From Thaumasiovibrio subtropicus (lineage in GTDB: Bacteria > Pseudomonadota > Gammaproteobacteria > Enterobacterales > Vibrionaceae), in NCBI RefSeq assembly GCF_019703835.1, contig NZ_AP023054.1, positions 2,727,580 to 2,791,579 on the forward strand: DNA of 64,000 nucleotides. Direction: 5' to 3'. This document shows, one piece after another, positions 1 through 8,659 of this stretch; position 1 is the first letter of the stretch; each line of letters begins with the position of its first letter. The notes beneath the pieces are model-generated. The model was not told the origin of the DNA, did not search any database, and saw only the letters and a program-made list of their open reading frames with translations. Position numbers and translations under genes: made by a program.

Positions 1-157
1 CTTGAATACCTTTAATATCAAATTCAATGTCTGGTGAAGCAGACTTTTCCTTCCCTTGAAAAACACCACAGTCAACGAGCAATCGACACTGCTCATCAAC
101 CAATTCGTGACAGGAGCCTGTCACGCCTGTCCTTGCTCCATGGTGAATCACTTTCAT
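1..157 (-). CDS. rjg: MBL-fold metallo-hydrolase, rjg-type (N-terminus only, runs off the window)
   Basis: Only the first 52 codons are present; the gene continues leftwards beyond the window. The start is ATG at 157, preceded by a weak purine stretch. The readable N-terminus contains HHGARTGVTGSCHEL and then VDCGVFQG. This is the usual opening of RNA-specificity-domain metallo-beta-lactamase proteins: a beta strand, a T-G-x-T-G-S-C-H segment, then a D-x-G-x-F-Q-G strand. In Vibrio this family is the rjg (right junction gene) product, annotated as an mRNA 3'-end processing-type exonuclease, and it marks one edge of O-antigen/capsule loci. The catalytic HxHxDH motif would lie outside the window, so activity cannot be judged. 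Family call is from the N-terminus only. Confidence 0.7.
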   Translation of the reverse strand, partial: MKVIHHGARTGVTGSCHELVDEQCRLLVDCGVFQGKEKSASPDIEFDIKGIQ

Positions 158-748
158 CTCTGATTTCTACTGTGTTTGTTTATATTTACATGAGATGGAA
201 ACAATTATTTCACCGCTAAAAACAACTGTAGGTAGGTTTGTTCAGGCGCTCGGGTGAGTTCACACTTTGAGATTCAAAAAATTGACGCTGAGCGCAAAAT
301 TGTCAAAAAACAGACACGACTAACTATACAAAATCGACTCTTGAGCACTTTTAGCTAACTCAGGTAAAAAAATTAGAAAGCAATACAAATTTGACTAACA
401 TAAAAGGCTAAACAGCTTCGTTACTCTGAACTTATAGATACTTTTTAGCGATATGTTGTTTTGACTGACAATATGCTAAAAAAGCCACATAGACATGCAA
501 AAATTGCCTCATAGTCACAATTTTCACTATTCGTTTCCCATACCGTTATTAACGGTCTAAGATTTGTAAAACGAATAATAAAGCAAGGATGATACTGGCA
601 TGCGGTAGATTTAACATATTCATGTATGCGTATCTTCGCAAGCCTTCGATACGTCACGACGTCATTTTTCCGTCACCTTTTAGGCATAATGTCGTTTATG
701 TATTCGTAGGCATGCTATATAATGTCCGGCGGCTAGGGAATAAATCCA
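158..748. other. Intergenic region between rjg and wecA
   Basis: About 590 bases with no credible gene. Short open frames here (34-219 on plus, 445-657 on minus) lack ribosome binding sites and protein-like composition, and the first overlaps rjg antisense. It should hold the divergent promoters of rjg and wecA, but I cannot point to convincing -35/-10 pairs. Confidence 0.6.
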
Positions 749-1855
749 ATGGATGACAAAATAATGATTTTCGAACTCACATTAGTGTTTGCGTTATCTT
801 TTTGCAGTTTATTTATATTAAGAAAAATAGCAAAACGAATAGATTTAGTAGATCGACCTAACGAAAGGAAGCATCACCAAGGCGTTATTCCACTGATTGG
901 TGGAATATCCATATTTTTAACTGTTACTTTCGCGCTTGTGTTCCTCTTTCCTGAGTTGGCACGCAACACTCCGCTTTACCTTTTTTGTGCCACCGTACTG
1001 GTCATCGTTGGCGCCATAGATGACAAACTCGACATCAGTTTTAAAGTCCGACTCGTCATTCAAGCGGCGATGTCGATTATCATGATGTATTTTGGTCAGA
1101 TGAATCTACATAACCTTGGTCACTTACTCAGTGAAGATACTTTGGTCATGAGCACTGGGATGAGCTACTTCTTTACTATCATCGCCGTGATAGGCGCTAT
1201 CAACGCCTTTAACATGGTTGATGGAATCGATGGTCTACTTGGTGGTTTGGCAACAGTTACTTTCAGCGCACTCGGTGTGCTGTTCTTAATCGACGGTCAA
1301 GTCGACCTGTTTCATTTCTGCGCGCTGATCGTCGTCGCGGCGATACCTTATATCATGCTTAATCTGGGCATCCCACTAGGGCGCAAATACAAAGTCTTTA
1401 TGGGCGATGCGGGTAGCATTTTTATCGGCTTTACTGTGATTTGGATGTTGGTCAATGGCACACAAGGTGACGGTGCGCCAGTCAGACCTGTTACCGCTTT
1501 ATGGGTTATCGCCATACCTCTTATGGATATGGCTACCATTATGGTTCGCAGAATAAGAAAAGGTCAGTCGCCATTCAAACCAGACAGAGAGCACCTACAT
1601 CACATTTGTCAAAGACTAGGACTATCATCACGCATGACTCTTGTGACTATCTGCGCGATTTCCGCCTCTCTCGCTGGTTTTGGTGTTTGGGGAGAGGTCA
1701 TGCAAGTGAGTGAGAAAGTTATGTTCTTCTTATTCCTATCAACCTTTGGCATATACTTCTACACGATCAGCCATATCTGGCGTATCACAGCAATGTTGCG
1801 CCGCACTTTAGGTATGCCACTAACAGAAGAACACCTTCACGCTGAACAGAAGTAG
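749..1855 (+). CDS. wecA: Undecaprenyl-phosphate GlcNAc-1-phosphate transferase WecA
   Basis: Integral-membrane initiating enzyme that moves GlcNAc-1-P from UDP-GlcNAc to undecaprenyl phosphate, starting O-antigen or enterobacterial common antigen-type chains at the inner face of the cytoplasmic membrane. The 368-residue protein is the normal size for the family and shows many hydrophobic segments. Family motifs are in order: DRPNERKHHQGVIPLIGG near 35-52, the Mg-binding DD in AIDDKLD at about 89-95, NAFNMVDGIDG at 152-162, FMGDAGS near 220, and the cytoplasmic HLHH motif near 283-286. An alternative ATG lies five codons inside and would also fit homologues. The gene is monocistronic, with a terminator immediately after it. 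It provides a second possible initiation route besides the phosphoglycosyl transferase at 4302. Confidence 0.95.
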   Translation: MDDKIMIFELTLVFALSFCSLFILRKIAKRIDLVDRPNERKHHQGVIPLIGGISIFLTVTFALVFLFPELARNTPLYLFCATVLVIVGAIDDKLDISFKVRLVIQAAMSIIMMYFGQMNLHNLGHLLSEDTLVMSTGMSYFFTIIAVIGAINAFNMVDGIDGLLGGLATVTFSALGVLFLIDGQVDLFHFCALIVVAAIPYIMLNLGIPLGRKYKVFMGDAGSIFIGFTVIWMLVNGTQGDGAPVRPVTALWVIAIPLMDMATIMVRRIRKGQSPFKPDREHLHHICQRLGLSSRMTLVTICAISASLAGFGVWGEVMQVSEKVMFFLFLSTFGIYFYTISHIWRITAMLRRTLGMPLTEEHLHAEQK

Positions 1856-1881
1856 CGTATTCAAAGTCAATTATGACAGTT

Positions 1882-1911
1882 AAGCTCGCCTATCCTTGGC
1901 GAGCTTTTTTA
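1882..1911 (+). terminator. Rho-independent terminator of wecA
   Basis: Perfect 8-bp stem AGCTCGCC/GGCGAGCT with a short loop, followed by a T6 run, 25 bases after the wecA stop codon. Confidence 0.85.
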
Positions 1912-2107
1912 TTGCTTAATTTAAGCTCAGTAGGCACAAGTTTTGCTTATTAGTCCGTATCACGCTTTATAGAGTTCAAGTTCACAAATAGTCAATATGG
2001 CATGCGATATCACCCTTGTTTTTCTCACTTCACAGTAGGAATACAGGTACGATAGGTAGATACTAAAGACTCGATTCTATGTGGTAATCGATTCCTGAGG
2101 AGGAGCT

Positions 2108-2272
2108 ATGAATATGTTTTTACGCTTTACACATATCCATCAGTGGTTCCCAACCTTAGAACAGGACGTCCTTAAGTTGGCAATCTGGTTAGTTAATTTT
2201 TCCGATGAGCTTGATCGTTACGATAGAGAAGCCAAGCAGATGCGTCGAGAAGAAAGATTGAGCAATAACTAA
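2108..2272 (+). CDS. Small hypothetical protein, 54 aa
   Basis: Not recognised. ATG at 2108 follows a strong Shine-Dalgarno (GAGGAGGAGCT), and the frame runs 54 codons to TAA directly before a good terminator, so it looks like a real small transcription unit. The protein has a Phe/His/Trp-rich start, an amphipathic middle (VLKLAIWLVNFSDELD) and a strongly charged, basic C-terminal helix (REAKQMRREER). There is no signal peptide or clear membrane segment. It lies between wecA and the dehydratase gene on the opposite strand. Function is unknown. Confidence in it being expressed rests on the RBS and terminator. Confidence 0.65.
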   Translation: MNMFLRFTHIHQWFPTLEQDVLKLAIWLVNFSDELDRYDREAKQMRREERLSNN

Positions 2273-2280
2273 GGGGAAAG

Positions 2281-2308
2281 AGGCACTCTATCGAGTGCCT
2301 ATTTTTTT
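2281..2308 (+). terminator. Terminator after the 54-aa gene
   Basis: Perfect 8-bp stem AGGCACTC/GAGTGCCT with a 4-base loop and a T7 tract. Its distal end touches the 3' end of the convergent dehydratase gene, but no T tract is seen on the other strand. Confidence 0.85.
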
Positions 2309-4217
2309 AAGCTTTTTGTTGGCGAGCTTGCCAAACAAGATCGCCTATTCCATCCGTTGGCTTAAACGCTGTGGGCGCACTTAGCAATAGACGACGAATT
2401 GCGGCTTGGTCATCGCTATCACATGCTAAACGGAGTGACACGACTAAACCATCGTATTCCTCGAGGTCTAAAAATGTCTCACTTGCGGTCATTATCCGTG
2501 GATGAGAAGTTCTACTCACGTTATCGCCTATCAGCAACTCTTCAAATAACTTCTCACCTGGCCGCAGTCCCGTATACTGAATCTCAATATCACCATCTGG
2601 ATTATCTTCTGACTTAACCTCTAATCCTGATAATTGAACAAGATTCACGGCAAGATCCGCAATCTTAACTGGTTCACCCATATCAAGGACAAAGACATCG
2701 CCGCCCTTCGACATTGCCCCCGCTTGAATCACTAACTGAGCCGCTTCAGGAATCGTCATAAAATATCGAATGATATCTGGATGTGTAACTGTAATTGGTT
2801 TGCCAAGTGCTATCTGTTGCTTAAATACCGGAATAACCGAGCCAGATGAACCAAGCACATTGCCAAACCTGACCATGCAAAAGTTTGTTCCTTTATCAAC
2901 ATACGCCTTGGCCAATGCTTGAAGTGCCAACTCAGCCATACGTTTCGTCGCGCCCATGACATTGGTTGGTCTTACCGCTTTATCTGTTGAAATAAGCACA
3001 AAAGACTTCACACCTGCATGCAATGCCGCCTTTGCGGTATTGTATGTACCTAGTATGTTGTTCTTCACCCCTTCCGCTGCATTGTATTCCACAATGGGGA
3101 CGTGTTTGTAAGCAGCTGCGTGATAAACCGTCTCAACGCCATAAGCATCCATTACAGATTTTACCCGCTCAAAAGATTGTACAGAGCCTAATATGGGAAC
3201 AAGCTTTACTTCTACGCCGAGTTCATTGATAACAGCTGAGAGCTCTCGGTCAATTTGATATAGGCTAAATTCAGAGATATCAAAAAGTACCAGTGTTTTC
3301 GGACTTAAGGTTACAATCTGCCGACAAAGCTCCGAGCCAATCGAGCCACCAGCACCTGATACCATCACAACTTTATCTAAAATGTTCACTTCTAGAAGCG
3401 CTTGGTCAGGCGTAACGGGATCTCTTCCTAGGAGATCTTCAATCTCCACTTCTTTCAACTGATCGATAGAAAGCGCACCATTGACCATCTCTTCTAAATT
3501 AGGAATGGTTAACACATCGAGATGACGCTCCGTCAGTAACTCTACTACTTCTCGGCGTTGTGCCCTTGTTGCCGATGGCATGGCGAGCAATACCTTGCTC
3601 ACTCGGTACTTCTTCAACATACGGTCCAAATATTTTCTTCGATAAACAGTCGTCCCTTGAATCGTTGTTTTATGCAACTTTCTATCATCATCAATGAAAG
3701 CAACTGGATTGTACTCTTTACCCTGCCGAAGTATGTTGACGAGCTGGCGACCAGCGGTACCTGCGCCGTAAACCAATACAGGCTCTTTATGACGTCCAAG
3801 TATCTCAGCAACCAACATTCTCACCACCAATCTAGAGCCTCCACACAGGGCAACGAGAAAAGTTAAATAGATCACAGGTACAGAACGCGGCAAAAACGTT
3901 TGATCGTAATAGGCGACCAATACAATCGAAAGAGCAGAAATCGCCGCAGAAATACAGATACTAATCACGGCATGAAGGCTTAGATAACGAAGTATCGCTC
4001 GATATAGACCACTTTGAGCGAAAACGGCAAGGGTAATCGCTGTCACAATACCTAGCAATCGCCAATATTCACTGGCGTCAACATATCCGTCTAAGTAACC
4101 CAAGCGCGCGAAAAACGCTCCCCAAAAAGCTGCGCAGATAAAAAGAGAGTCAAAGATAACACTCACAACCCGCTTCATTGGGCGTGGCATATTCCAGATA
4201 GGGTTTAAATAGCTCAC
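2307..4217 (-). CDS. WbpM/CapD-type membrane UDP-HexNAc 4,6-dehydratase
   Basis: Converts UDP-GlcNAc-type sugars to the UDP-4-keto-6-deoxy intermediate, the precursor of QuiNAc, FucNAc or bacillosamine. The 636 residues match the long membrane-bound FlaA1/WbpM class. About four hydrophobic helices lie in residues 15-135, then a first nucleotide-binding motif VYGAGTAGRQ (149-158) and a second Rossmann fold VSGAGGSIGSE (286-296). The catalytic region carries S410, M421 and K425 (NVMGATKR). Met in place of the usual SDR tyrosine is typical of this family, not damage. It is the last gene of the leftward polysaccharide region, separated from the upstream gene by a terminator at 4259-4284, so it may have its own promoter in 4218-4258. 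Next to a reductase and a phosphoglycosyl transferase it suggests a QuiNAc-like first sugar (inference). Confidence 0.92.
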   Translation of the reverse strand: MSYLNPIWNMPRPMKRVVSVIFDSLFICAAFWGAFFARLGYLDGYVDASEYWRLLGIVTAITLAVFAQSGLYRAILRYLSLHAVISICISAAISALSIVLVAYYDQTFLPRSVPVIYLTFLVALCGGSRLVVRMLVAEILGRHKEPVLVYGAGTAGRQLVNILRQGKEYNPVAFIDDDRKLHKTTIQGTTVYRRKYLDRMLKKYRVSKVLLAMPSATRAQRREVVELLTERHLDVLTIPNLEEMVNGALSIDQLKEVEIEDLLGRDPVTPDQALLEVNILDKVVMVSGAGGSIGSELCRQIVTLSPKTLVLFDISEFSLYQIDRELSAVINELGVEVKLVPILGSVQSFERVKSVMDAYGVETVYHAAAYKHVPIVEYNAAEGVKNNILGTYNTAKAALHAGVKSFVLISTDKAVRPTNVMGATKRMAELALQALAKAYVDKGTNFCMVRFGNVLGSSGSVIPVFKQQIALGKPITVTHPDIIRYFMTIPEAAQLVIQAGAMSKGGDVFVLDMGEPVKIADLAVNLVQLSGLEVKSEDNPDGDIEIQYTGLRPGEKLFEELLIGDNVSRTSHPRIMTASETFLDLEEYDGLVVSLRLACDSDDQAAIRRLLLSAPTAFKPTDGIGDLVWQARQQKA

Positions 4218-4258
4218 TAATCACTCGTCATTTGTTCTTATAGGCACCGTATAATAAC

Positions 4259-4284
4259 AAAAAAAGCCGCAATTGCGGCTTTAT
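4259..4284 (-). terminator. Terminator closing the cluster B operon
   Basis: Stem AAAGCCGC/GCGGCTTT with an AATT centre, followed on the minus strand by a run of T. It lies between the phosphoglycosyl transferase gene and the WbpM-like dehydratase, so the latter is probably expressed separately or by read-through. Confidence 0.8.
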
Positions 4285-4301
4285 CGATACTGGTTCTAAC
4301 A

Positions 4302-4853
4302 TTAGCTTTTAACTCTATCGCCTGAACCTTTACCGGTGGCTGTCATAATAATGTATTTGAAGTAGTTCTTCACACTCATCGTATCGAGCATTTTTCTATC
4401 AGTGATAGCGAGTTGTTTAGGTTCAGACATATCAATATCACTCACCTGAGCCAGCCCCGTAATGCCGGGCAATACGTCATAAACTCCCAAAGCTTCACGT
4501 TCTTCAATCAGCTCTTTCTGATTAAACAAATTTGGACGAGGCCCCACTAAACTCATCTCGCCTTTTACTACATTTATCAGCTGTGGCAACTCATCAATCT
4601 TTGTCTTGCGCAAAAAGCCACCTAATTTTGTGATCGCATTTCGACTCGCTAGATGGCTTGCTACTGACTCAGTATCTACACGCATCGTACGAAATTTCAC
4701 CAAATGAAACGGCTTCTTATCTTTACCAACACGCTCTTGAACAAAAATCGGTGAACCCGTGTCGAAATAACCGATGATCATCACTATCAGTAATAGGGGA
4801 AAGGTCACTAACAAACCAACAGCAGCCAAAATGAAATCAAACAGTCGTAACAT
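4302..4853 (-). CDS. Phosphoglycosyl transferase (bacterial sugar transferase, initiating enzyme)
   Basis: Small monotopic phosphoglycosyl transferase (PF02397 type, 183 aa, the PglC/WreU/WbaP catalytic core only). It transfers a sugar-1-phosphate from a UDP-sugar to undecaprenyl phosphate to begin a repeat unit. Seen in the sequence: a hydrophobic re-entrant N-terminal helix (residues 4-28), GSPIFVQERVGKDKKPFHLVKFRTM at about 33-57 with the conserved R-x-G and KFRTM, the K-x-DELPQL motif near 105-111, and SLVGPRPN near 121-128. It lacks the extra N-terminal membrane domain of WbaP. It starts 3 bases after the SDR gene upstream, so the two are cotranslated. The donor may be UDP-QuiNAc or a similar deoxyamino sugar (inference). 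Confidence 0.92.
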   Translation of the reverse strand: MLRLFDFILAAVGLLVTFPLLLIVMIIGYFDTGSPIFVQERVGKDKKPFHLVKFRTMRVDTESVASHLASRNAITKLGGFLRKTKIDELPQLINVVKGEMSLVGPRPNLFNQKELIEEREALGVYDVLPGITGLAQVSDIDMSEPKQLAITDRKMLDTMSVKNYFKYIIMTATGKGSGDRVKS

Positions 4854-4856
4854 AAA

Positions 4857-5804
4857 TCACTCATCTTCAATCGATTGCAAATCGTCAATCATTAACTCTA
4901 AACTTCTCGCCATAGTATGTGGAGGCGTCCAGCCAAGCAACTCTTTGTTTTTTCCTATATCCACACGCAATGAACCTGCTAACCGATCTATGATATGACC
5001 TTTACCCAAAAGCTTTCCAACCAAGTTAAACAGGCTCAAAGGAATAGGTATCATCCAAAGCGACTTACCCTGCGCCAACGCCAAGTTTTCAATCAGCGTT
5101 CGTGTCGAAATATCATCACCATCTGAAACAAGAAAAATCTGATTTGCTGCATTCGGGTGTGTCATACAAGTGGAAACAAAATCGACTAGGTTATTAACAG
5201 AAACAAGACTTCGTCTGTTTTTATCAAAGCAACCAAAAGGTAGGGGCCACCCTTTACCCGCAACCTTAAAAAGGGCGGCAAAGTTTGCCTTTACACCCGC
5301 GCCATAGACAAGAGGAGGGCGAATAACCACGACGTCCATTTTCGTTGTTTTACCAAGTTCAAGAAGAAGTGATTCCGCTTCCGCTTTTGACACTCCATAA
5401 TCATCGACTGGTGCTGGAATATCATTAGCCTTAAAGCACTCATTATGAGTAGACTCTCCATTCACCTTAATAGAGCTGATAAAAACGAAGCGCTTTACAC
5501 CTTGTTGTGCTGCCAACTTCGCAAGGTTGAGTGTTGCATGGGTATTTACTTGGCGGTAAACCTCTAGAGGACTCTGCTCATTGTCCCGCATTACATGCGC
5601 GCGCGCAGCACTATGTACAACGACATCAAACTCGGCAAGATTAAGCTCTTTACTTTCAATGTGCTCCAACTCACCATCAACAAATGAACCATGCCACCCG
5701 AATGGCACTGTACGCCCAAAGCAAGTCACATCATGGCTTTGAGTTAAATATTTTAGAATGTGACTGCCAACGAAACCGCTAGCACCTGTTAGTAGAACTT
5801 TCAT
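4857..5804 (-). CDS. SDR-family nucleotide-sugar 4-reductase/epimerase
   Basis: 315-residue extended SDR. It has the NAD(P)-binding motif TGASGFVGSH at residues 7-16, the catalytic serine region VFISSIKVNG, and the Y-x3-K motif in DDYGVSKAEAE. Members next to a PF02397 phosphoglycosyl transferase and a WbpM-like dehydratase (WbpV, WreQ and WbpK types) reduce the 4-keto-6-deoxy-HexNAc intermediate to UDP-QuiNAc or UDP-FucNAc; that role fits the context here. It overlaps the upstream glycosyltransferase gene by 26 bases and precedes the transferase by 3 bases, so it belongs to the same operon. Sequence alone cannot decide between epimerase and reductase. Confidence 0.88.
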   Translation of the reverse strand: MKVLLTGASGFVGSHILKYLTQSHDVTCFGRTVPFGWHGSFVDGELEHIESKELNLAEFDVVVHSAARAHVMRDNEQSPLEVYRQVNTHATLNLAKLAAQQGVKRFVFISSIKVNGESTHNECFKANDIPAPVDDYGVSKAEAESLLLELGKTTKMDVVVIRPPLVYGAGVKANFAALFKVAGKGWPLPFGCFDKNRRSLVSVNNLVDFVSTCMTHPNAANQIFLVSDGDDISTRTLIENLALAQGKSLWMIPIPLSLFNLVGKLLGKGHIIDRLAGSLRVDIGKNKELLGWTPPHTMARSLELMIDDLQSIEDE

Positions 5805-6939
5805 TTGTATCTCTTGTTAAGCCATAAATACAATCAAAGGACGATAGAATACTGTGATAGTCGAACTTAGATTTAGCCATCTTTCGACTCTGCTCACCAT
5901 AGACCTTTCTCAACTTGGGATTCTCTACTAGCCCTTGTATTGCATCTGCCAGCGCCACGGCATTTCGAGGTGGGACCAAAACGCCATTTGGATCTTTAAC
6001 GTCAATTAACTGCCGGCAACCAGGGGTATCAGTAGTCACTATTGGTAGTCCGCAAGATGCTGCCTCGATCAATGACTTCGGCAACCCCTCCCGATAAGAG
6101 GGTAAACAAGCAATATCGGCATGCTGATAAATCATCCTAATATCAGTTTGATGGCCAAGATAGTCTACAAAACCTTTCGAAGCTGCAGCCTCTATATCTT
6201 GTACTGAAAGTGAAGAGATATTTTCTTTATCAACACTGCCAACCATGCGCATCACAACAGGGACCTGACGCTGCTTTAAGAGACTAGCGGCATCGATAAA
6301 CTCCTTTGCGCCTTTATCTTTTAGCATCCTTGCGACAAAAGCGACTACCACTTTCGCGTTATCGCTTTCTTTAGGTGTAAATACTTCAGTATCGATACCA
6401 GCTCCATTAACGATCGCAGTGGCCGACTTGGGAACAATTCCATCTCGAATGAACAAATCGCGATCATCACAATTCTCAAAAACCACAGTCGTATTGGGAC
6501 GAGAAAGCGCCAAGCGATAGAGCCATTCGACTCCTCTCCAAAGAGCTTTTCCCCTACGATTTTCAGCCAGAGAAAGCGAACCCAAGCCAGTCACTGAAAA
6601 GATAGAGCGTAGAGCCCCTAAACGGGGAAATATTTTGCTCAATAAGCCGCTATAAAGGACAGGCTTAATTGTAAAGGCATGCAACAAGTCAGGTTTTATA
6701 GTTTTTAGAATTCGAAAAAGCCTAAATACCACCTTGATTTCGCTAAAGGGATTAGTTCCGTCGCGCGTTACACCATAGTTGTGATACTTAAAACCTTGCG
6801 TTTCGTATTCAGCACGTTTCTCTTCATCACCCGTTACGATATGTACCGAGTGCCCCTTAGCGCGGTTATGTTCAGCTAACCGATAAAAATGAGAGTGGAA
6901 AAACCACGAAACGTTTACAACGTACACTATCTTCAACAT
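5779..6939 (-). CDS. Glycosyltransferase family 4 (GT-B)
   Basis: Retaining GT-B glycosyltransferase of about 386 residues that adds a sugar to the lipid-linked repeat unit in the cytoplasm. The N-terminal acceptor domain begins LKIVYVVNVSWFFHSH. The C-terminal donor-binding domain shows AFVARMLKDKGAKEFIDA and the E-x7-E motif in EGLPKSLIEAASCGLP, as in GT4 enzymes such as WbpH and WbpJ types. I chose the ATG at 6939 because homologues start at that MLKI; an in-frame TTG three codons upstream is also possible. Its 3' end overlaps the SDR gene by 26 bases and its 5' end overlaps the preceding GT2 gene by 7 bases. Donor and linkage cannot be read from sequence. Confidence 0.92.
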   Translation of the reverse strand: MLKIVYVVNVSWFFHSHFYRLAEHNRAKGHSVHIVTGDEEKRAEYETQGFKYHNYGVTRDGTNPFSEIKVVFRLFRILKTIKPDLLHAFTIKPVLYSGLLSKIFPRLGALRSIFSVTGLGSLSLAENRRGKALWRGVEWLYRLALSRPNTTVVFENCDDRDLFIRDGIVPKSATAIVNGAGIDTEVFTPKESDNAKVVVAFVARMLKDKGAKEFIDAASLLKQRQVPVVMRMVGSVDKENISSLSVQDIEAAASKGFVDYLGHQTDIRMIYQHADIACLPSYREGLPKSLIEAASCGLPIVTTDTPGCRQLIDVKDPNGVLVPPRNAVALADAIQGLVENPKLRKVYGEQSRKMAKSKFDYHSILSSFDCIYGLTRDTNESSTNRC

Positions 6940-7772
6940 TTCACCCAAACTTTAGCTTTTAGAATAATACTTAACAGAAGCCGTCGAATAAACTTAAAAC
7001 AAGAAAATACGATTGCTGCTAGTAAAGTACATCGTTCATAAAATGAAAGCGAGCGACCGGCTAACAAACTAAAAAAATTTGCAAGTTCACCTTTCTGCAT
7101 TGCACTCAAGTTGGAGCTCAATGAACCACCTGTAGAGAGATAATCGTGTTTGAATGTATATGTAAGGGGTTCATCGAGCCTAATAACTTTGAACTCCTTC
7201 GACAGACGAATCCACAAATTAAAATCTTCCGAAAAACGCAGTGTCTCGTCAAAATACATACCCAACCCATTGCGCATTACAACACTAGGAGTAGAAAATG
7301 GAGACTTAAACAATACCCTCGGCCAAGTGATAGGGACAACGTCAATATTGCTGCTTAAAACACGAGTTTGAGAGAACTGCATAAACTCTGCTTTCGATAC
7401 CACAGCGTGCTGAGTTCCAGAAACATCCGCACCCAACTCTTTCATCAGTAAAATTTGACAATGGATTTTTTGTGGATGCCAATCATCATCACTATCTAAA
7501 AACGCGATGTAATCACTCTTAGCCAGCTTAATACCGACATTTCGGCTATGGGCAGGTCCCATATTTTTATTATTCGAGTATATGTTAATAGTGTCAGTTA
7601 AATTAAATTTAGTAACAAAACTAACCAAAAGTTGGAGTGTATTATCAGTACTACAGTCATCAACAATAATTATATCATTACACACTTCAGACAAACGAAG
7701 TAATCGATTAAAGATATCCTCAATGATTTCTTTGTTATTAAAAACAGGTATTACTACAGAGTAATCAGACAC
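6933..7772 (-). CDS. Glycosyltransferase family 2 (GT-A)
   Basis: 279-residue inverting GT-A glycosyltransferase. The N-terminus SVVIPVFNNKE, the nucleotide-binding IIVDDCSTDNT and the metal-binding DSDDDW (DxD) near residue 95 are typical of the family. The C-terminus ends in a hydrophobic and basic stretch that may sit on the membrane. The start is GTG at 7772, just after AGGATGAG, which can act as RBS. An ATG 8 bases upstream is out of frame across a short GT repeat. It is in the cluster B operon; its target sugar is unknown. Confidence 0.9.
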   Translation of the reverse strand: MSDYSVVIPVFNNKEIIEDIFNRLLRLSEVCNDIIIVDDCSTDNTLQLLVSFVTKFNLTDTINIYSNNKNMGPAHSRNVGIKLAKSDYIAFLDSDDDWHPQKIHCQILLMKELGADVSGTQHAVVSKAEFMQFSQTRVLSSNIDVVPITWPRVLFKSPFSTPSVVMRNGLGMYFDETLRFSEDFNLWIRLSKEFKVIRLDEPLTYTFKHDYLSTGGSLSSNLSAMQKGELANFFSLLAGRSLSFYERCTLLAAIVFSCFKFIRRLLLSIILKAKVWVKC

Positions 7773-7913
7773 ACACTCATCCTAAAAAATTTATTGAAAG
7801 AACATTAACATCATTAATAGTTAGCAAGTTACCAAGAACCATTAATTATCATGAAATTTTAAGTGTGGTAAAGCCACTAATTGCCCCACTGAAGATCTTT
7901 TGTTTTATAACTC

Positions 7914-8543
7914 CTAACGCTTTAAACTCAAATAATCGAAATAACCAGATATCATTCTATAAACAGAATCAGTTGTATCTGATGCCACAACTTCAATTCG
8001 TCTTAGAAGTTTAGCATTACTACCCGCAACATTGACGCCCACCTTGCTTGTAGCAATCGTAGTGTATGTTTGACAAGCAATCTCATACGCCTGCTGATCA
8101 AAATCGCCATAAGGAAATGAAAAATGAGTAACCTCCATTTCCAACTCACGCTCCAAATCTAATTTGGAACCAACAATCTCATCACGCTGTTGCTCTTTAC
8201 TAAGACTTGATAAATGAGTATGACTTTTTGTATGACTACCGATTTGACACAGTGGGCTTTTAGCTAATTGCTTCAAGTCATCTGTTGATAAGTATCCATC
8301 CCTGTTTATATTATTAGTTATCATATAAATAGTATATGGCAAGCCATGTCTTTCGAGAATATCCACGGCGACTAATGTATCTTTATAGCCATCATCAATA
8401 GTAATCGAAACTGACGGCTCTACGCCCATTTTTTCAATAGCTAAGGCATTTAGATGGATAACAGCAACACTCTCTTTTAAAAACTTGACATGATCTTCAA
8501 ATCGATCGGGTGATATACTGATACCATAAGAATCGTGAGGCAA
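7914..8543 (-). CDS. Polysaccharide deacetylase (NodB-type), 5' end frameshifted
   Basis: Carbohydrate esterase 4 (NodB) enzyme that removes N-acetyl or O-acetyl groups from sugars. The catalytic Asp-Asp is in SITIDDGYKD, the metal-binding histidines are in IGSHTKSHTHLSS, and FSFPYGDFD is the third motif. The 209-codon open frame begins with a poor TTG inside the domain. The conserved first strand (TALIYHAFG) lies just upstream in the same frame but has no standard start. One extra base in the five-base run at 8647-8651 would join it to an ATG at 8656, giving 247 residues beginning MLKKIIKN, 4 bases after the upstream stop. The true gene is therefore probably 7914-8656, broken by a one-base loss. 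It follows a FemAB-like and an aminotransferase gene. Confidence 0.85.
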   Translation of the reverse strand: MPHDSYGISISPDRFEDHVKFLKESVAVIHLNALAIEKMGVEPSVSITIDDGYKDTLVAVDILERHGLPYTIYMITNNINRDGYLSTDDLKQLAKSPLCQIGSHTKSHTHLSSLSKEQQRDEIVGSKLDLERELEMEVTHFSFPYGDFDQQAYEIACQTYTTIATSKVGVNVAGSNAKLLRRIEVVASDTTDSVYRMISGYFDYLSLKR

Positions 8544-8659
8544 CTTAGTTCCAAAAGCATGATAGATTAATGCCGTATTACCTTTCTTTCTAAAATACTT
8601 ATAGTATCCGTAGAAACTAACCCAAGCAATAATGTTTTTAATTATCTTTTTAACATAAT

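Noticed and set aside
34..219. 61-codon frame at the left edge
   Set aside because: Antisense to the rjg start, no RBS, unusual composition.
445..657. 70-codon frame upstream of wecA
   Set aside because: No RBS, Cys/Tyr-rich random composition, lies in a promoter region.
2307..4217. Met in place of the catalytic Tyr as a damaging mutation
   Set aside because: Met is the normal residue in the long WbpM/CapD dehydratase class.
7755..7785. GT-repeat at the GT2 start as a phase-variation tract
   Set aside because: Only about four GT units and a usable GTG start with RBS is already in frame; too short to support phase variation.
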